Below, one piece after another: positions 10,363 through 21,173 of a DNA stretch of 64,000 nt. A program made the position numbers and the translations under genes. Location of the stretch: NCBI RefSeq assembly GCF_001661345.1, contig NW_017962914.1, positions 646,439-710,438 of the forward strand, in the 5' to 3' direction. This DNA is from Ascoidea rubescens DSM 1968 (lineage: Eukaryota; Ascomycota; Saccharomycetes; Ascoideales; Ascoideaceae). Numbering within the stretch: position 1 is the stretch's first letter; each line of letters begins with the position of its first letter. The notes beneath the pieces are model-generated. The model saw only the letters and a list, made by a program, of their open reading frames with translations, did no database searches and was not told the origin of the DNA.

Positions 10363-13300
10363 TTATTTTAGTATAGTAGAAGGTGAAGTTGGATCTATAT
10401 CAAGAAAGATGGAGTTAATTGGAGTTAAATCCATATTAACATTCGAAGTCCTTTGATACGCCAGCTGTGGAACAGGAATTGTACCAATATTAAAAACTTC
10501 GTCCTCCTCTCCCTCTTCACTATCAGTATTTGTTGTAGTTGCTCTGTTAGAAAGAAAATGCCAACGTTTTTGAATCATCAAGACTGTAGCATTATATCTT
10601 TTCTTTTTTATTCTTGCATCAACTTTCCTTAGTAATAACTTTCTGTCAAGATAATCATCCAATATTAAACATCTACTGGCCTTAAATAATGAATTGAGAG
10701 CAATTTGTTCCAAAAGTTTTTTGAATGATATACCTTCGTGGTTGTTTTCTTCCATATAAATTAATGCCTCTTCAATGATTCTTTCAAAAATGATTTTTCT
10801 GGTTTGAATTTCTTCAACATCAATAGCATTTAATGATCTTTTCATTGCAGCCAAATTGAGATCAAATTGATAAGGTGTCCACCTTGGATTTTGTGAAATC
10901 CATAATTTTTTCAATTGGGGAATTTTGAAATCATTTTCATAGACTTGGAATGATAAAACTCCATCCAAACAACTCAAAAATTTATAAATATCGTCCTTAT
11001 CAATAAAACCAGTGGCATTTTTATCAAACTTCGCCCATGCATCTTTGAACTTTCTAATTTCAGATCTTGTTATCGATTGCAATTTACCACTTTCCTGATA
11101 AACATAACTAAAATTATCAACAATCAATGAAATAAATAAATTCAACATAATAAACATCGATAGAATATTCCAACTAATAAAGAAAAGATTGGCATAAAGT
11201 TTACTACCACAGTCTGAGCCGTATAAAGTCGTTGATTCTGTGCAGTATGGGCTTTGAACATAATAATCTTGCATCGAATAATTCCACCCTTCCCCAAAAC
11301 TCATTTTAAATAACAACACCAATGCTTTTGGAATTGTCCTGAAATTTTGTGTGCCCGAACCATTCTCACCTATTCTAGTTAACCCAAAAATTTGATTTAA
11401 TGCAATTGCGTAAACTAAAAATAATATAACCCAAATATAAAATAAAGATAATAACGAAAATGCACTAGCTGAAGCAAATTTCAATAATTCACTTAATTTT
11501 TCACTTCTCGGTATCACGAACAATATGACTAGTAAGAGCAATGTTTTTGTAATCCTATCTAAAGCAACTGATTCTTTATTAAGAAAAAATAATGCAACAC
11601 AAAGAAAAAAAACTGGCACAGAAATAATAATAGAAAGAAAATCCCATTTATTACTTTTCTTGAATCCCTTAGAATAAATTACCAATGCTATGTGGATAAA
11701 AAAAAAAAATGTAGTGCCCATGAACATAGCCAATCTGAGATTATCCAATTTTTCATTCGAAGGATATGTTTCCATAACTAATATAATTGCATGGAAGAAT
11801 AAAACCATATCGTAAATTAAATTCCAATAACGATGTCTTGTTGATTTTCTATCCACAACTAACTCATAACAAAAGCATCTAAATGAAGAAAAATTATCTG
11901 TTATAGGTCTGCTCGAAGGTTGAACTTGATTCAAAAGTTTTTTCACCTCATACCAAGACCTTTGTTCCTCAATTAAATAAGCAGTTCCATTAGTTTGAGA
12001 ATAGTTGTTAATGATGATCGAAACAAATAAGTTCAAAATAAATATAATTGCCACAAAAATAAAAATAATAGGAAATAGAGCATTCATTGGTTGAGCAAAT
12101 CTTTTTGGAGGAGAACCAATTCCAGTGCTATTCATAACATCTATTAAAAGATCAACCCATCCTTCTAAAGAAATTATCTGAAATAATGTAGAGAATGAAT
12201 ACCAAAATGTGTCAAATTGGAGAGGTGGATTTGAAAAAACTCTGGGAGCTAAATATTCCCAGTTATAAGGAGAAGTCATAAATTCATTAAAACATTCGCT
12301 CAGACTTAAGGAATCATCATTACAACGACCAAGTCTTCCGCTAAATATGTTCAACCCCCAAAGTGAAAAAGGAATTAATAAACTCATAGAAACAAGCCCT
12401 GCACCTAAAATTTTGTGAAAACCCGAAAGAATTGTTTTGTGAAAGGTTTCTTTAGCAGTATTACTTATTCTCAAAAGACCTAACGTTCTTAAAGCCTTGA
12501 AACCACGAAAAATTGTCGCTAAACCTGTATTTCCAATTAATGAACAAATAAAGTTAATCCATAACGAAATTAATACATAAAAATCAATAACGTTCCAAGG
12601 CGATTGCATAATACCATTTGGTGTCAAATAAAATCCATCAGCAATTACTTTCACAAAAAACTCAAAAGAAAATATAGCAATAAAATATATATCAAGGAAA
12701 AAGGACCAGTTATATTTACTCCCATCAAGCTGATCTTTAGAATATAATGGTGTCACATAACACGCAGTTATCAATAAACCAATAGTTGACAGATCCATTA
12801 CTAAAACAAACAATGCATGTAGTATTTCATTAGGTTTTCTGCCATTCTCCATTTGGTTTTCATCATATCGCTCACCAATAGGTCTCACAAACAATTGGAA
12901 AAATCTTCTGAGAGGACTTTTGGTCAGAAAAATAAAAAGAGTCATATTAAAATTTGGATTATTCTTCAAAAATCTTTGTTTTCTAGCCCTCATAATTTTA
13001 TTTTCCATATCCATATTTTTGGCTAATTTATCAGGATCAATAGTGTTTTCAATATCGGTTCTTCTTTGCTCCAAAAAAGGATTTTCAAAAAGAATTTTGT
13101 AAATATTTGGAAAGTGCTTAGATAATATTTTAAACCTGTTTTGCTTTTGCAAATCAAAAAAAACATTTTGTTTATTCGATTTGATAGCGACCTTGTCTCC
13201 TTCAAAATCCAAATAGTTTGCTAATGCATCGTCTTCTTTTAATATTTCAAAATATTCTTTATAATTTTTTGATCTACCCGAATTCAAAAGGTTTTTATTC

Positions 13301-16300
13301 AACTTGTCTTTCAAATGCGAAAAAAAACTTGTTTGTTGATTGTTTTTATCTAGCAAAGTATTATTTATACTCATAATAAAATGACGTATTTGTTGTTCTT
13401 TTTTTTCAGTTTTTGATACTTCTAAATTTTCTGCAATTACAGCAATGAAAATATTAATAATAAAACTATTTGAGATAATAAACCAAAAAATAATGGTCAT
13501 TGAATTGAAACCAGCTGCCACTTTATTTTTAGCATACATTTGAAGATTGTATAAAATCTCAGTCCAACCTTCAGTACTTGTAACAACAAATAATCCAACA
13601 AAATTATCTAGAAATGTTCTCATAGAAAAATTGATATCTTCTTGCTCTTCCAACTCACTGCTGATTGTGCCCTCAAAAAGCCTTGAACAAAATAGGGATA
13701 CGACAACCAATAAAAAAAGATAAAAGTAAATTAGATGAGCAATTGTGTTAAATTTTCCAATAATTTTAAACCAGAGAACTCTCAAAAATTTTATATGGAG
13801 CACTAACCTATAAAACCGAGCTATTTGAAAAACTGTAGACCAATTGTAAAGCTGACCTAATAATTTCTTCATAGGTGGAATGATTATTATTGTAGTTGTA
13901 ACTGCAATCAATAAATCAAAATTATTTGTTTTTGATTTAAAAAAATCTTTGAAACGAAATTTAGTGATGTAAATTAAAATTCTTATAATAATTTCAAGAT
14001 CTAAAACAGCAGTAGTTGCAATTTCAGAATAATTAATAACATTTTTATGATAATCAGAAATGTCAATATTGTTAGTGCATGAAACTATAAAATTTACTAA
14101 AATGACAAGAAGAAATATTATTTTAAATTTATTGAATGTTTTTAAAGAATTTAATAAATCAAAATTTTCACCATTAGGCACCATGGCGCTATTGTGGCCT
14201 TTTATTTCATTTTCTTCGTTTTTATCAAGTTCTTTTTCATCAAGTTCTTTTGTTATTTTAAAGGATGTCACAATAACAGCTATTAAAATACTTAATAGCC
14301 AAACTGATAAAACTAATATTGCAAGAATGAAAAATATCGAAGCTGCTTCCGATTCAGAATCAACCACATTATACAATATATCCGTGAAAGTATTCATTGA
14401 AATAATAACATAAACCAACTCAAAAGATTGAATTAAGTTGTCAAAACTAATAGTTCCTTCATATGGATTTGCCCCAACAACACATTTAGAGTTAATAGGG
14501 CAGGTAAAACCCTTTATGGTATTGCTAGATTGATTATTAGAAAGAATATATGGCATTTTGTTCTCATCTTGATCAAAGTAACTTCCACAAAACTGTTCTG
14601 AATTGTTGAATGTATCATCAGGATCATCGGGATTTTCCCAAACACAAGTTCTTCGTAAAGAAGATTTAAAAGTTTGAACACCAATAATTGCAAAAAAAAC
14701 CCAAAAATAGATGATGAATTTAAAAACATCAATAAGTTGAGGCAATGCATGCTTAAAAGAACGTAAAATAATGATATTTCCCTTTGTTGATCTTATAAGT
14801 TCAAATATTCTTATTATTCCCAAAGCCCTAAAGATTAAAAAATTGTTTTTGATATCAAAATTATTGATTGATAAAAGAATGGATATCCAAAATGAGATAA
14901 CGGAAAATAAATCTAAACAATTTGCACTATCATGAAGGAAAGCTCTTTGAAAATTATATTGCTTAAGAGAATTATTTGTCAGAGAAAAAACAAAAGTGTT
15001 AATTTTTAAAGATCTGTGATTGATATTTCTCGGCTCCGCCATATTTAAAAATAGCCCATTCTTAATATTATCATGATCAAGCTTCGCTGCCTTTAATTTA
15101 TTATAAGTTTCAAAATCATCATATAAACCTAAAACAATTATTTTCATGGCTATTTCAATTACAAAAATAGCATATATTCCCATTAAAATAAAATCAATAT
15201 AAGTAAAATGTTCCAAGTAAACATAACCCAGAGATTCCGGATTCCATTGTTGATAGATAATAGCTGAAAATGTCAACACTAGTAGAAAAACAATAAAATA
15301 ATCCATTTTTTTCTTATTCTTTATAATAATTTTGGAACACCATATACGAACTTTTGAATTAGGCGTAAATATTTTCAACGAGTTTCCATAAAGGGAGTTT
15401 TCATTTTTTTCAGGCAAAGCAGAAATTCTTAAGTTTTGATTTTCCGAAACATTATTTATTCGTGAAGATTTTTGAATTCCTTCTGTTATAGGGTCTCTGC
15501 CATTATTCGCTTCAAAATTCACGTTTATAATTCGTTTTTTATTTACGCTATCATTATAACTGTGTCTTATTTCAGGGAGATTGACTACAATTGCTGGTAA
15601 CGACGGTTGGTTTTTATCTTCATTGGAAGAAACATCGCCTTCATTTCCACTAAGAACTCTTGAACAGAAATTTTGAACAGCAACGGAGACTCTTCTTTTT
15701 AGCTGGGACATACTATTAGAATCTTGGTCATTGTCTTCAAAATTTGAACCCGGGAAACTCATATTTGGGCTTAAATGAGAGGGAGATTTCAATGATTTAT
15801 TTTCAGTAGAAATATCTGAATGAGATGCGTTTCTAGAAAGAGAAATTTCTTCAAATTCGTAACTGTTAGGATTTTCAATTCTTTTATCTATTTCATCTTG
15901 GTTTTGTTGAGCAAAACGATCAGTTTGGATAAAAATTTTTGGATTATTATTGTTATTATCATTTCCATATGTTGTTTTTGATCTGGATCTGGATCTAGAT
16001 CTGGATCTTGATTTCGACCTTGATCTTGATCTTGATTTTGATCTTGATTTTAATCTTGATTTGTATTTTGAATTTAATCTGGAGGAATGTTTTAAAAACA
16101 ATTCATCACTATCATCACCTAACCAAGTACCAAGAGGACTTTTCATTATTGAATTGGTATCTGAATCACTATCCAGGTCATTATCACTATTATTTTTGTT
16201 TTTGGGATTTATCAATTGACTCCGAGAGCGATTTATAAAGTCATTATCGGGAGGAGCTAAGGAGGAAGAGCTCAAGTTATTTCTATCATTATATTTATCA

Positions 16301-16845
16301 TCAAAATTTATATTAATAGAGAGAGTCTTGTCATTATTATTATCAGAGCGAGTTAGAGAGGAGGAGCTTAAGTTGATCCTATCATCTTTATAGTTGTTAT
16401 CCAGACTTGTACTTATATATAGATTACTGTTATTTTTATTTTTATTTTTAAATACACTGTTATTATTGTTATCAAAATCGTTATCATCAATTGAATTTTT
16501 TGAATCGTTTGGTAATTGTTTATAATGTTTTGATTTTGATTCCATAAGCTTTTTAAAAGGATCTGTTATTGATTGAAACGAGGATCTTTTAAAATTGCGA
16601 ATTTTTGGTGGATGGTAAGGTAAATTGGTACTAATATTATTTGTAGGGGTGATATCAGAATTATTTTTTGAATTATTTTTTGTAAAATCAGTGGAATCAT
16701 CAAAGGGATTATTTAGAAGAGATTCATTTAAAGAATTTGAAGAATTTCGACTAGGATTAAGATTATTATCATTATTTGAATCAGAATCAGAATTTGGATC
16801 AGGAAAAGGAGAACCAGATGGGTTTCTTCTAATTGGAGAGCTCAT
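10363..16845 (-). CDS. CCH1: High-affinity voltage-gated calcium channel alpha subunit
   Basis: This 2160-residue protein is the fungal Cch1 calcium channel, the pore subunit that works with Mid1 in the plasma membrane for Ca2+ entry during pheromone, ER-stress and alkaline responses. Four ion-transport repeats are visible: repeat I from about residue 510, II from 905, III from 1350 and IV from 1680. The pore loops read ISMNTFTD, TSTEGWTE, SLEGWVD and SFGEGWNY, giving Asn-Glu-Glu-Glu at the filter positions. After repeat IV, about residues 1925-1965, comes an EF-hand-like segment (KFDKNATGFIDKDD). The 500-residue cytosolic N-terminus is Asn/Asp/Ser-rich and holds an Arg-Ser dipeptide array near residues 264-292. 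Length is close to the S. cerevisiae protein (2039). The ATG at 16845 is the first in frame. The next gene, UBC12, is on the same strand but well separated. Confidence 0.95.
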   Translation of the reverse strand: MSSPIRRNPSGSPFPDPNSDSDSNNDNNLNPSRNSSNSLNESLLNNPFDDSTDFTKNNSKNNSDITPTNNISTNLPYHPPKIRNFKRSSFQSITDPFKKLMESKSKHYKQLPNDSKNSIDDNDFDNNNNSVFKNKNKNNSNLYISTSLDNNYKDDRINLSSSSLTRSDNNNDKTLSININFDDKYNDRNNLSSSSLAPPDNDFINRSRSQLINPKNKNNSDNDLDSDSDTNSIMKSPLGTWLGDDSDELFLKHSSRLNSKYKSRLKSRSKSRSRSRSKSRSRSRSRSRSKTTYGNDNNNNNPKIFIQTDRFAQQNQDEIDKRIENPNSYEFEEISLSRNASHSDISTENKSLKSPSHLSPNMSFPGSNFEDNDQDSNSMSQLKRRVSVAVQNFCSRVLSGNEGDVSSNEDKNQPSLPAIVVNLPEIRHSYNDSVNKKRIINVNFEANNGRDPITEGIQKSSRINNVSENQNLRISALPEKNENSLYGNSLKIFTPNSKVRIWCSKIIIKNKKKMDYFIVFLLVLTFSAIIYQQWNPESLGYVYLEHFTYIDFILMGIYAIFVIEIAMKIIVLGLYDDFETYNKLKAAKLDHDNIKNGLFLNMAEPRNINHRSLKINTFVFSLTNNSLKQYNFQRAFLHDSANCLDLFSVISFWISILLSINNFDIKNNFLIFRALGIIRIFELIRSTKGNIIILRSFKHALPQLIDVFKFIIYFWVFFAIIGVQTFKSSLRRTCVWENPDDPDDTFNNSEQFCGSYFDQDENKMPYILSNNQSSNTIKGFTCPINSKCVVGANPYEGTISFDNLIQSFELVYVIISMNTFTDILYNVVDSESEAASIFFILAILVLSVWLLSILIAVIVTSFKITKELDEKELDKNEENEIKGHNSAMVPNGENFDLLNSLKTFNKFKIIFLLVILVNFIVSCTNNIDISDYHKNVINYSEIATTAVLDLEIIIRILIYITKFRFKDFFKSKTNNFDLLIAVTTTIIIIPPMKKLLGQLYNWSTVFQIARFYRLVLHIKFLRVLWFKIIGKFNTIAHLIYFYLFLLVVVSLFCSRLFEGTISSELEEQEDINFSMRTFLDNFVGLFVVTSTEGWTEILYNLQMYAKNKVAAGFNSMTIIFWFIISNSFIINIFIAVIAENLEVSKTEKKEQQIRHFIMSINNTLLDKNNQQTSFFSHLKDKLNKNLLNSGRSKNYKEYFEILKEDDALANYLDFEGDKVAIKSNKQNVFFDLQKQNRFKILSKHFPNIYKILFENPFLEQRRTDIENTIDPDKLAKNMDMENKIMRARKQRFLKNNPNFNMTLFIFLTKSPLRRFFQLFVRPIGERYDENQMENGRKPNEILHALFVLVMDLSTIGLLITACYVTPLYSKDQLDGSKYNWSFFLDIYFIAIFSFEFFVKVIADGFYLTPNGIMQSPWNVIDFYVLISLWINFICSLIGNTGLATIFRGFKALRTLGLLRISNTAKETFHKTILSGFHKILGAGLVSMSLLIPFSLWGLNIFSGRLGRCNDDSLSLSECFNEFMTSPYNWEYLAPRVFSNPPLQFDTFWYSFSTLFQIISLEGWVDLLIDVMNSTGIGSPPKRFAQPMNALFPIIFIFVAIIFILNLFVSIIINNYSQTNGTAYLIEEQRSWYEVKKLLNQVQPSSRPITDNFSSFRCFCYELVVDRKSTRHRYWNLIYDMVLFFHAIILVMETYPSNEKLDNLRLAMFMGTTFFFFIHIALVIYSKGFKKSNKWDFLSIIISVPVFFLCVALFFLNKESVALDRITKTLLLLVILFVIPRSEKLSELLKFASASAFSLLSLFYIWVILFLVYAIALNQIFGLTRIGENGSGTQNFRTIPKALVLLFKMSFGEGWNYSMQDYYVQSPYCTESTTLYGSDCGSKLYANLFFISWNILSMFIMLNLFISLIVDNFSYVYQESGKLQSITRSEIRKFKDAWAKFDKNATGFIDKDDIYKFLSCLDGVLSFQVYENDFKIPQLKKLWISQNPRWTPYQFDLNLAAMKRSLNAIDVEEIQTRKIIFERIIEEALIYMEENNHEGISFKKLLEQIALNSLFKASRCLILDDYLDRKLLLRKVDARIKKKRYNATVLMIQKRWHFLSNRATTTNTDSEEGEEDEVFNIGTIPVPQLAYQRTSNVNMDLTPINSIFLDIDPTSPSTILK

Positions 16846-17652
16846 TAATTGATATATTGATTATCTTCTTTTTCTTTTTCTTTTCCTTTTCGCTTTTCGC
16901 TTTTCACTTTTTGCTTTTTAGTCTGCTTTTTTTTTACTTTTTTACTTTTTTACCTTTTATTTGGATTATTATTTATTTATTTTTATTTTAGCAGTATTGA
17001 ATAAGAGAAGTGGTATGAGTAATTGAGGTGGATTGATGATGAAAGTGGCAATAAAAGGGAACGAATTTATAGGATATTTCCAATTAAAGAAAAGGGTTAA
17101 GGACGACAATAAATCAAATGCAGAAGAGACGAACAGAGTTTAAAAGACAAGAAAAGAAAGGAAGGAGAAAAGAGAAAACTTGACTAATTACAAAACACAA
17201 GAGAAAACAAAGAGAATAAAGAAGATAAAGGATGAGAAGTGGGAAAAAATAGGCAGTGAGAGAAGATCGATGTAATATAATTAGGGAAGCAGCGATTGTG
17301 ACAGAATTTGCAAGACTGAAATACGATGAGAAGCTTGAGATAGGAAAAAATGCTGAGACGATAAAACGCTGCGATAAGTTTCTGGAAGAAAATTGAACCA
17401 GAAAAGCGGGTGGAATGTTTTTTTCTTTCTTTTCCTCAGCTAAATTTAGAAGGGATTCAGAGCTAAGATATCAACAATAGAATACGAAGAAAGTAACAAT
17501 AGAAACAAGAAAAGGACAAGAGAATTGAACATTTTGGACATTTTGAACATTTTGGGTATTAATAAAGACAGGTTTACAATTAAGTGGCCATTGAATGAGC
17601 AGTTGAGTTAATGGTGTGAGTTGTATATGTATATAGATATATAATGGATTGG
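16846..17652. other. Spacer between CCH1 and UBC12
   Basis: These 807 bases hold the CCH1 promoter and the 3' region of UBC12, since both genes run on the minus strand. Next to the CCH1 ATG the plus strand is pyrimidine-rich (TTTTTC repeats at 16865-16960), giving a purine-rich leader on the coding strand. No gene is seen. Confidence 0.5.
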
Positions 17653-18331
17653 TTAGAGAACTCTATCGAAAATAACGTTATCGAAAACCATGCCCTCCAT
17701 TGATCTACAGACATTTGATCGAAAGACCTGTTCATTTTTGATTAAATCATTTGCAGCATTTTTGTTCAAGGGATCGTTTGGATTTGGTTCATTGAATAAC
17801 AAATTTAGACCATAGACCACTGAGTTCAAGTCCAAGGCAGGGGTCCAGTCAGCTCGTAGGATATTTAAACAGACGTTACCTTGTAAATCGATGTTTGGAT
17901 GATAGATGGTTTGGGTGCATTTGACCTTAGGAGGGTCAATTGGATAGTTTTCGTTGACGTTTATAGAGAATTTGAAGTGTCCATTTTTGTAGTAGCCCTC
18001 TGTGGGGGATACTATGATTATGAAGTCCATTTTGTTGTTTGGGTTTGGGAACTGGATTTTAATTGAATCGGGGAGTGCTAGTTTGGTTATATCATTTTGA
18101 AGACGAATTGTGGCAGGGGATAGTTTACCAGCTTTTCTAGCCAATGTTCGCTCTTTTTGTTCTTTTTGTTTTTGTCTAAGTCTTAACTGGTAGTAGGGAA
18201 GAAATGTAGAGATTGATTAGTATAATGGATGTTATGATATGATATTATAATATTATAATATTACGATGCGTTGTTTTTTTTGATAAATAGAAGAATGTAT
18301 TAGTATTTATAGTGATGGATATACATACCAT
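17653..18331 (-). CDS. UBC12: NEDD8 (Rub1)-conjugating E2 enzyme, spliced
   Basis: Ubc12 takes the ubiquitin-like protein Rub1/NEDD8 from its E1 and passes it to cullins with Dcn1. The main exon runs from 18186 down to 17653 and contains the UBC fold with HPNID, the catalytic Cys107 in NVCLNILR, and DWTPALDL, followed by NEPNPNDPLN. The frame has no usable ATG at its 5' end. Upstream, 18331-18329 is an ATG directly followed by a GTATGT donor; a TACTAAT branch-like motif and a CAG acceptor end at 18187. Splicing gives Met then Leu-Arg-Leu-Arg-Gln-Lys, matching the basic start of yeast Ubc12 (MLKLRQ), which docks to the E1. The spliced protein has 178 residues against 188 in S. cerevisiae. The intron is about 142 bases, and exon 1 codes only the initiator Met. 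Confidence 0.93.
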
Positions 18332-18636
18332 TTTGATTTAATTAAATGTAATTTTGTGATAGGTATAATTTATAGGAGGTGTTTTTTCTAGTAAATATAT
18401 TATTAGCGGTTTATGGTTATTGGGTCAATCGTTTAGTATTGATGTGATCAGAAGGCAAGATTAAAATAATTAGATTAACAGAAAGACAAATAAGGGGTAA
18501 GAAGGTGAAGATAATGTTTTTTTTCTGAATCTGGGTGAATATAGATATAGGAATAATAATTTCTAATCAAAATGATGAATTGATGGTACACTAAAAGCTT
18601 AATGAACCAAAATTAAGTCAAGTCAAAGAAAGAAAG

Positions 18637-18644
18637 AAAAAAAA
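18637..18644 (-). terminator. RNA polymerase III terminator of tRNA-Leu
   Basis: Eight consecutive A on the plus strand give a T8 run on the transcribed strand, two bases past the tRNA 3' end. This is a standard polymerase III stop. Confidence 0.85.
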
Positions 18645-18646
18645 GC

Positions 18647-18762
18647 TGTGAGTTACGAGGTTCGAACTCGTGCATCCGAAGATATCAGGAGGCTTATTAA
18701 GATGGTTTCCCTAAGGACTGTCCAACCTAAACCTGACGCCTTAACCACTCGGCCAAACTCAC
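18647..18762 (-). tRNA. tRNA-Leu(UAG) with an intron
   Basis: The minus strand folds as a complete class II tRNA: acceptor GTGAGTT paired with AACTCAC plus discriminator A, a D arm with GGCCGAGTGG, an anticodon stem TCAGG/CCTGA, a long variable arm closed by a TTCG loop, and a T arm ACGAG-TTCGAAC-CTCGT. The anticodon TAG is at 18729-18727. An intron of about 35 bases follows position 37 (about 18725-18691). The mature sequence closely resembles S. cerevisiae tRNA-Leu(UAG), which also has an intron. This tRNA reads CUN codons. A run of eight T on the minus strand just downstream serves as terminator. Confidence 0.95.
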
Positions 18763-20127
18763 ATCTTGGATTTTAAAAAAGTAATTAATTAGTAACAATT
18801 TTAGAAAACACGTAAGTTGACGGCTTTTTGGTTTATTTCTCTTTTTTGTCCTTTTAGGTTGGTAGTTCTGAATTAGGTTTTGAGCATGCGATCCAGTATG
18901 ACTGAATACACTAAATCAGTAACCCAAGAAGACATAAGAAGAGGGTGAGATATTAAAAAGTTTTAAAAGTAATTTCAAATGGTTCACAAGGTTGGTAATG
19001 AAAAATAGATAATTTATAAATTCAAAACAGGTTATTGGTCAAACCCGTTAGTTTGTAAAATTTGAATTATTTTTATTTTTATTTTTATTCGTTTATTTTA
19101 TATATTTGGATTGATTTTTGATGGCTTTATTTAAAGTAGAGATGTATTCATTTATTGTTTTATCCCTTGAAATGGTTGTGAAATCATGTTGAAATAATGA
19201 AGGATTGAAATGAACTACCCCCCAGTTGAATAAAAAATATGCATTTTTTATTATTGGTGATTTCATCAATTAAAGTGTTGAAACGATAATAGAGTTGGAT
19301 CTTTATTGAATTTTTTTTAATAGATCTTAACATCGGAGTAAAACAAGATAAACAATAGAGTGGATAACAATTAGCATTGGTTTTCTGATGGTTTTTATAA
19401 TTCCAGTAATTTTAAATGATTGATCTTCTGAATATCGTTAATAAGATTTGTATATCCATCAACGAGTTTTCCCCAAGTTCAATAGCTTAATTAGACCGTT
19501 CGTTAGGGAAAATGTGAGCAGGCCTGTTCCGCTGGATGTGTTCGGAACTTGACACATCTTGAGACGAAAACAGGTGTTTGGGAGTTTGAAACAAGAAACA
19601 CACCAACAGGTGGACTGGCTATCAGTGGAAGATCCATAAAAAAACCCCAGTCCAAGGTTTTCAATTCAAAGTCCTATAGTCTCCACTGTTCAGTTAGATC
19701 TGTTTTAAACAAACACAATAGTATGTGCTCTAGCCCAGCTCTTTGTGTTGTAATGTATCAATGTATATGGGATAGGCAGCGGAAATAGACAGCAATAGAC
19801 AAAAAAAGAAGGAGGAGGCTCGCAGCAAGCCAATGAAGCACTTATCTCCAAGCATGGAGTTGCCCTGCTGGTAGCTGTGTGTGGAAAGCGGTCGGCAGGG
19901 TAACGGACGATGGCGAACAGCAAGAACGCAGTAGGCAAGCGAAAGAACAGGACCGGATTGTTTGAACATCTCAGAAAGAGCAATCGAACAGCACTTGGAG
20001 TTGGCTGGAGGCTGAATCGGAAAGCTGAGGAAACTTAGGAACAGTGTACCGAAAGCTAAATTTGGATGTGCTTTGAAGGAAACTGATTTGAAATCAAGAA
20101 GAGAACAGAGCGTAGAACGCTAAAAAC
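18763..20127. other. Spacer beyond tRNA-Leu
   Basis: No supported gene. The first 700 bases are AT-rich. From about 19500 the composition becomes more G/C-rich and there are overlapping frames of 79-92 codons on both strands, none with a recognisable domain. No retroelement remnant is seen next to the tRNA, although tRNA flanks are common targets in yeasts. Confidence 0.5.
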
Positions 20128-20334
20128 ATGAAAGCACGCTTCACGACATTACAGGAGCTTTTTCGACTAGAGAAGGAGCAGAAGGAACTGGAGAAGCAAT
20201 CGATTACAAACCAACTGATCCAAAAACAGCAGAGCATGTTCAGAGAATATCCAGAACTACGAGTGAATTTCGCAGTAGCGACAAAAGACTGGATTTGGAA
20301 CAGCTCTTACAGTTCTTGCTGTCTTGCAACTTAG
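20128..20334 (+). CDS. Possible 68-aa coiled-coil peptide, doubtful
   Basis: A short frame starts at an ATG in a good A-rich context. Its first 38 residues are Glu/Lys/Gln/Leu-rich with heptad-like spacing, as in a coiled coil (FRLEKEQKELEKQ). The last 30 residues lose this character and end in a Cys/Ser-rich stretch, so it may be an exon whose splice site I cannot place, or a chance frame in a GC-richer island. I do not recognise it. Confidence 0.25.
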   Translation: MKARFTTLQELFRLEKEQKELEKQSITNQLIQKQQSMFREYPELRVNFAVATKDWIWNSSYSSCCLAT

Positions 20335-21173
20335 ATTTACATATTCTGTTATCGTTTTAGCAGAAAAAAAATTCAAAATTACTTAAAGTAACATGATTTA
20401 ATTATACTTGTTTTCTTGCCTTTTAACATCAGTTTTCCAATATATATATATACCTTTAAACCCTTATTTTGAAATCCATGATTAATCATCTCAATCATCT
20501 CTATTTTGAAATGTATTGCCTCTATTAAATCTTACTCTATTAGGTTTTTTTTCGTTTGACTGTATATTTGCATTTGTTTTTTTATCCAAGCATACAGATC
20601 GATTTCTACAAGTGTCCACATTTCATTTCTTTCCATTTCACTGTCTTATTTTTTTCCATACTTTTCATATTCTAAATCTTTTTGAATCACTTTTTCCCGT
20701 ACATTTCAATATATCAAATCCTTTTGTTCTATAATCACCAACCCCCCAACAGCCTGCTCTCCAATTTCACTCTACAAGCTAACTTCCATTCATCATTCCC
20801 CCAAGTACTTAGCCATAATCATTTGCTTTTCATTACAAATTATTAATTATTAATCACCACTTAATCATCTCAAAAGTTTAAACTTTTATCTAGTTTACTT
20901 ATTCTCATATTTATTAAATTGGCGTATATATAAATACCTTGAAATATAAACATCAATCCAAACATAAACACAAATATCAATATCAAAATAATATTATACT
21001 ATATAATATTATAATTCCTTTTCAAAATATTTTATTCTCGTTTATGTTTACCGATACTGCTCTAAGAATCTGTCCGTTATTTTAATTTAATTTAATTTAA
21101 TTTAATTTAATTTAATTTAATACAATATAATATAACATAACATAATATAACATAATATAATATACTATATATA
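20335..21173. other. Promoter and leader region of the cyclin gene
   Basis: No gene is seen in these 839 bases. The 130 bases before the cyclin ATG are nearly pure A/T: a (TTTAA)n tract at 21081-21120 followed by degenerate ATAATATA repeats to 21172. Pyrimidine-rich sequence lies at 20630-20800. Confidence 0.5.

Noticed and set aside
15950-16238. Asp-Leu and Ile-Leu repeat frames antisense to CCH1
   Set aside because: They are the reverse reading of the Arg-Ser codon array in CCH1.
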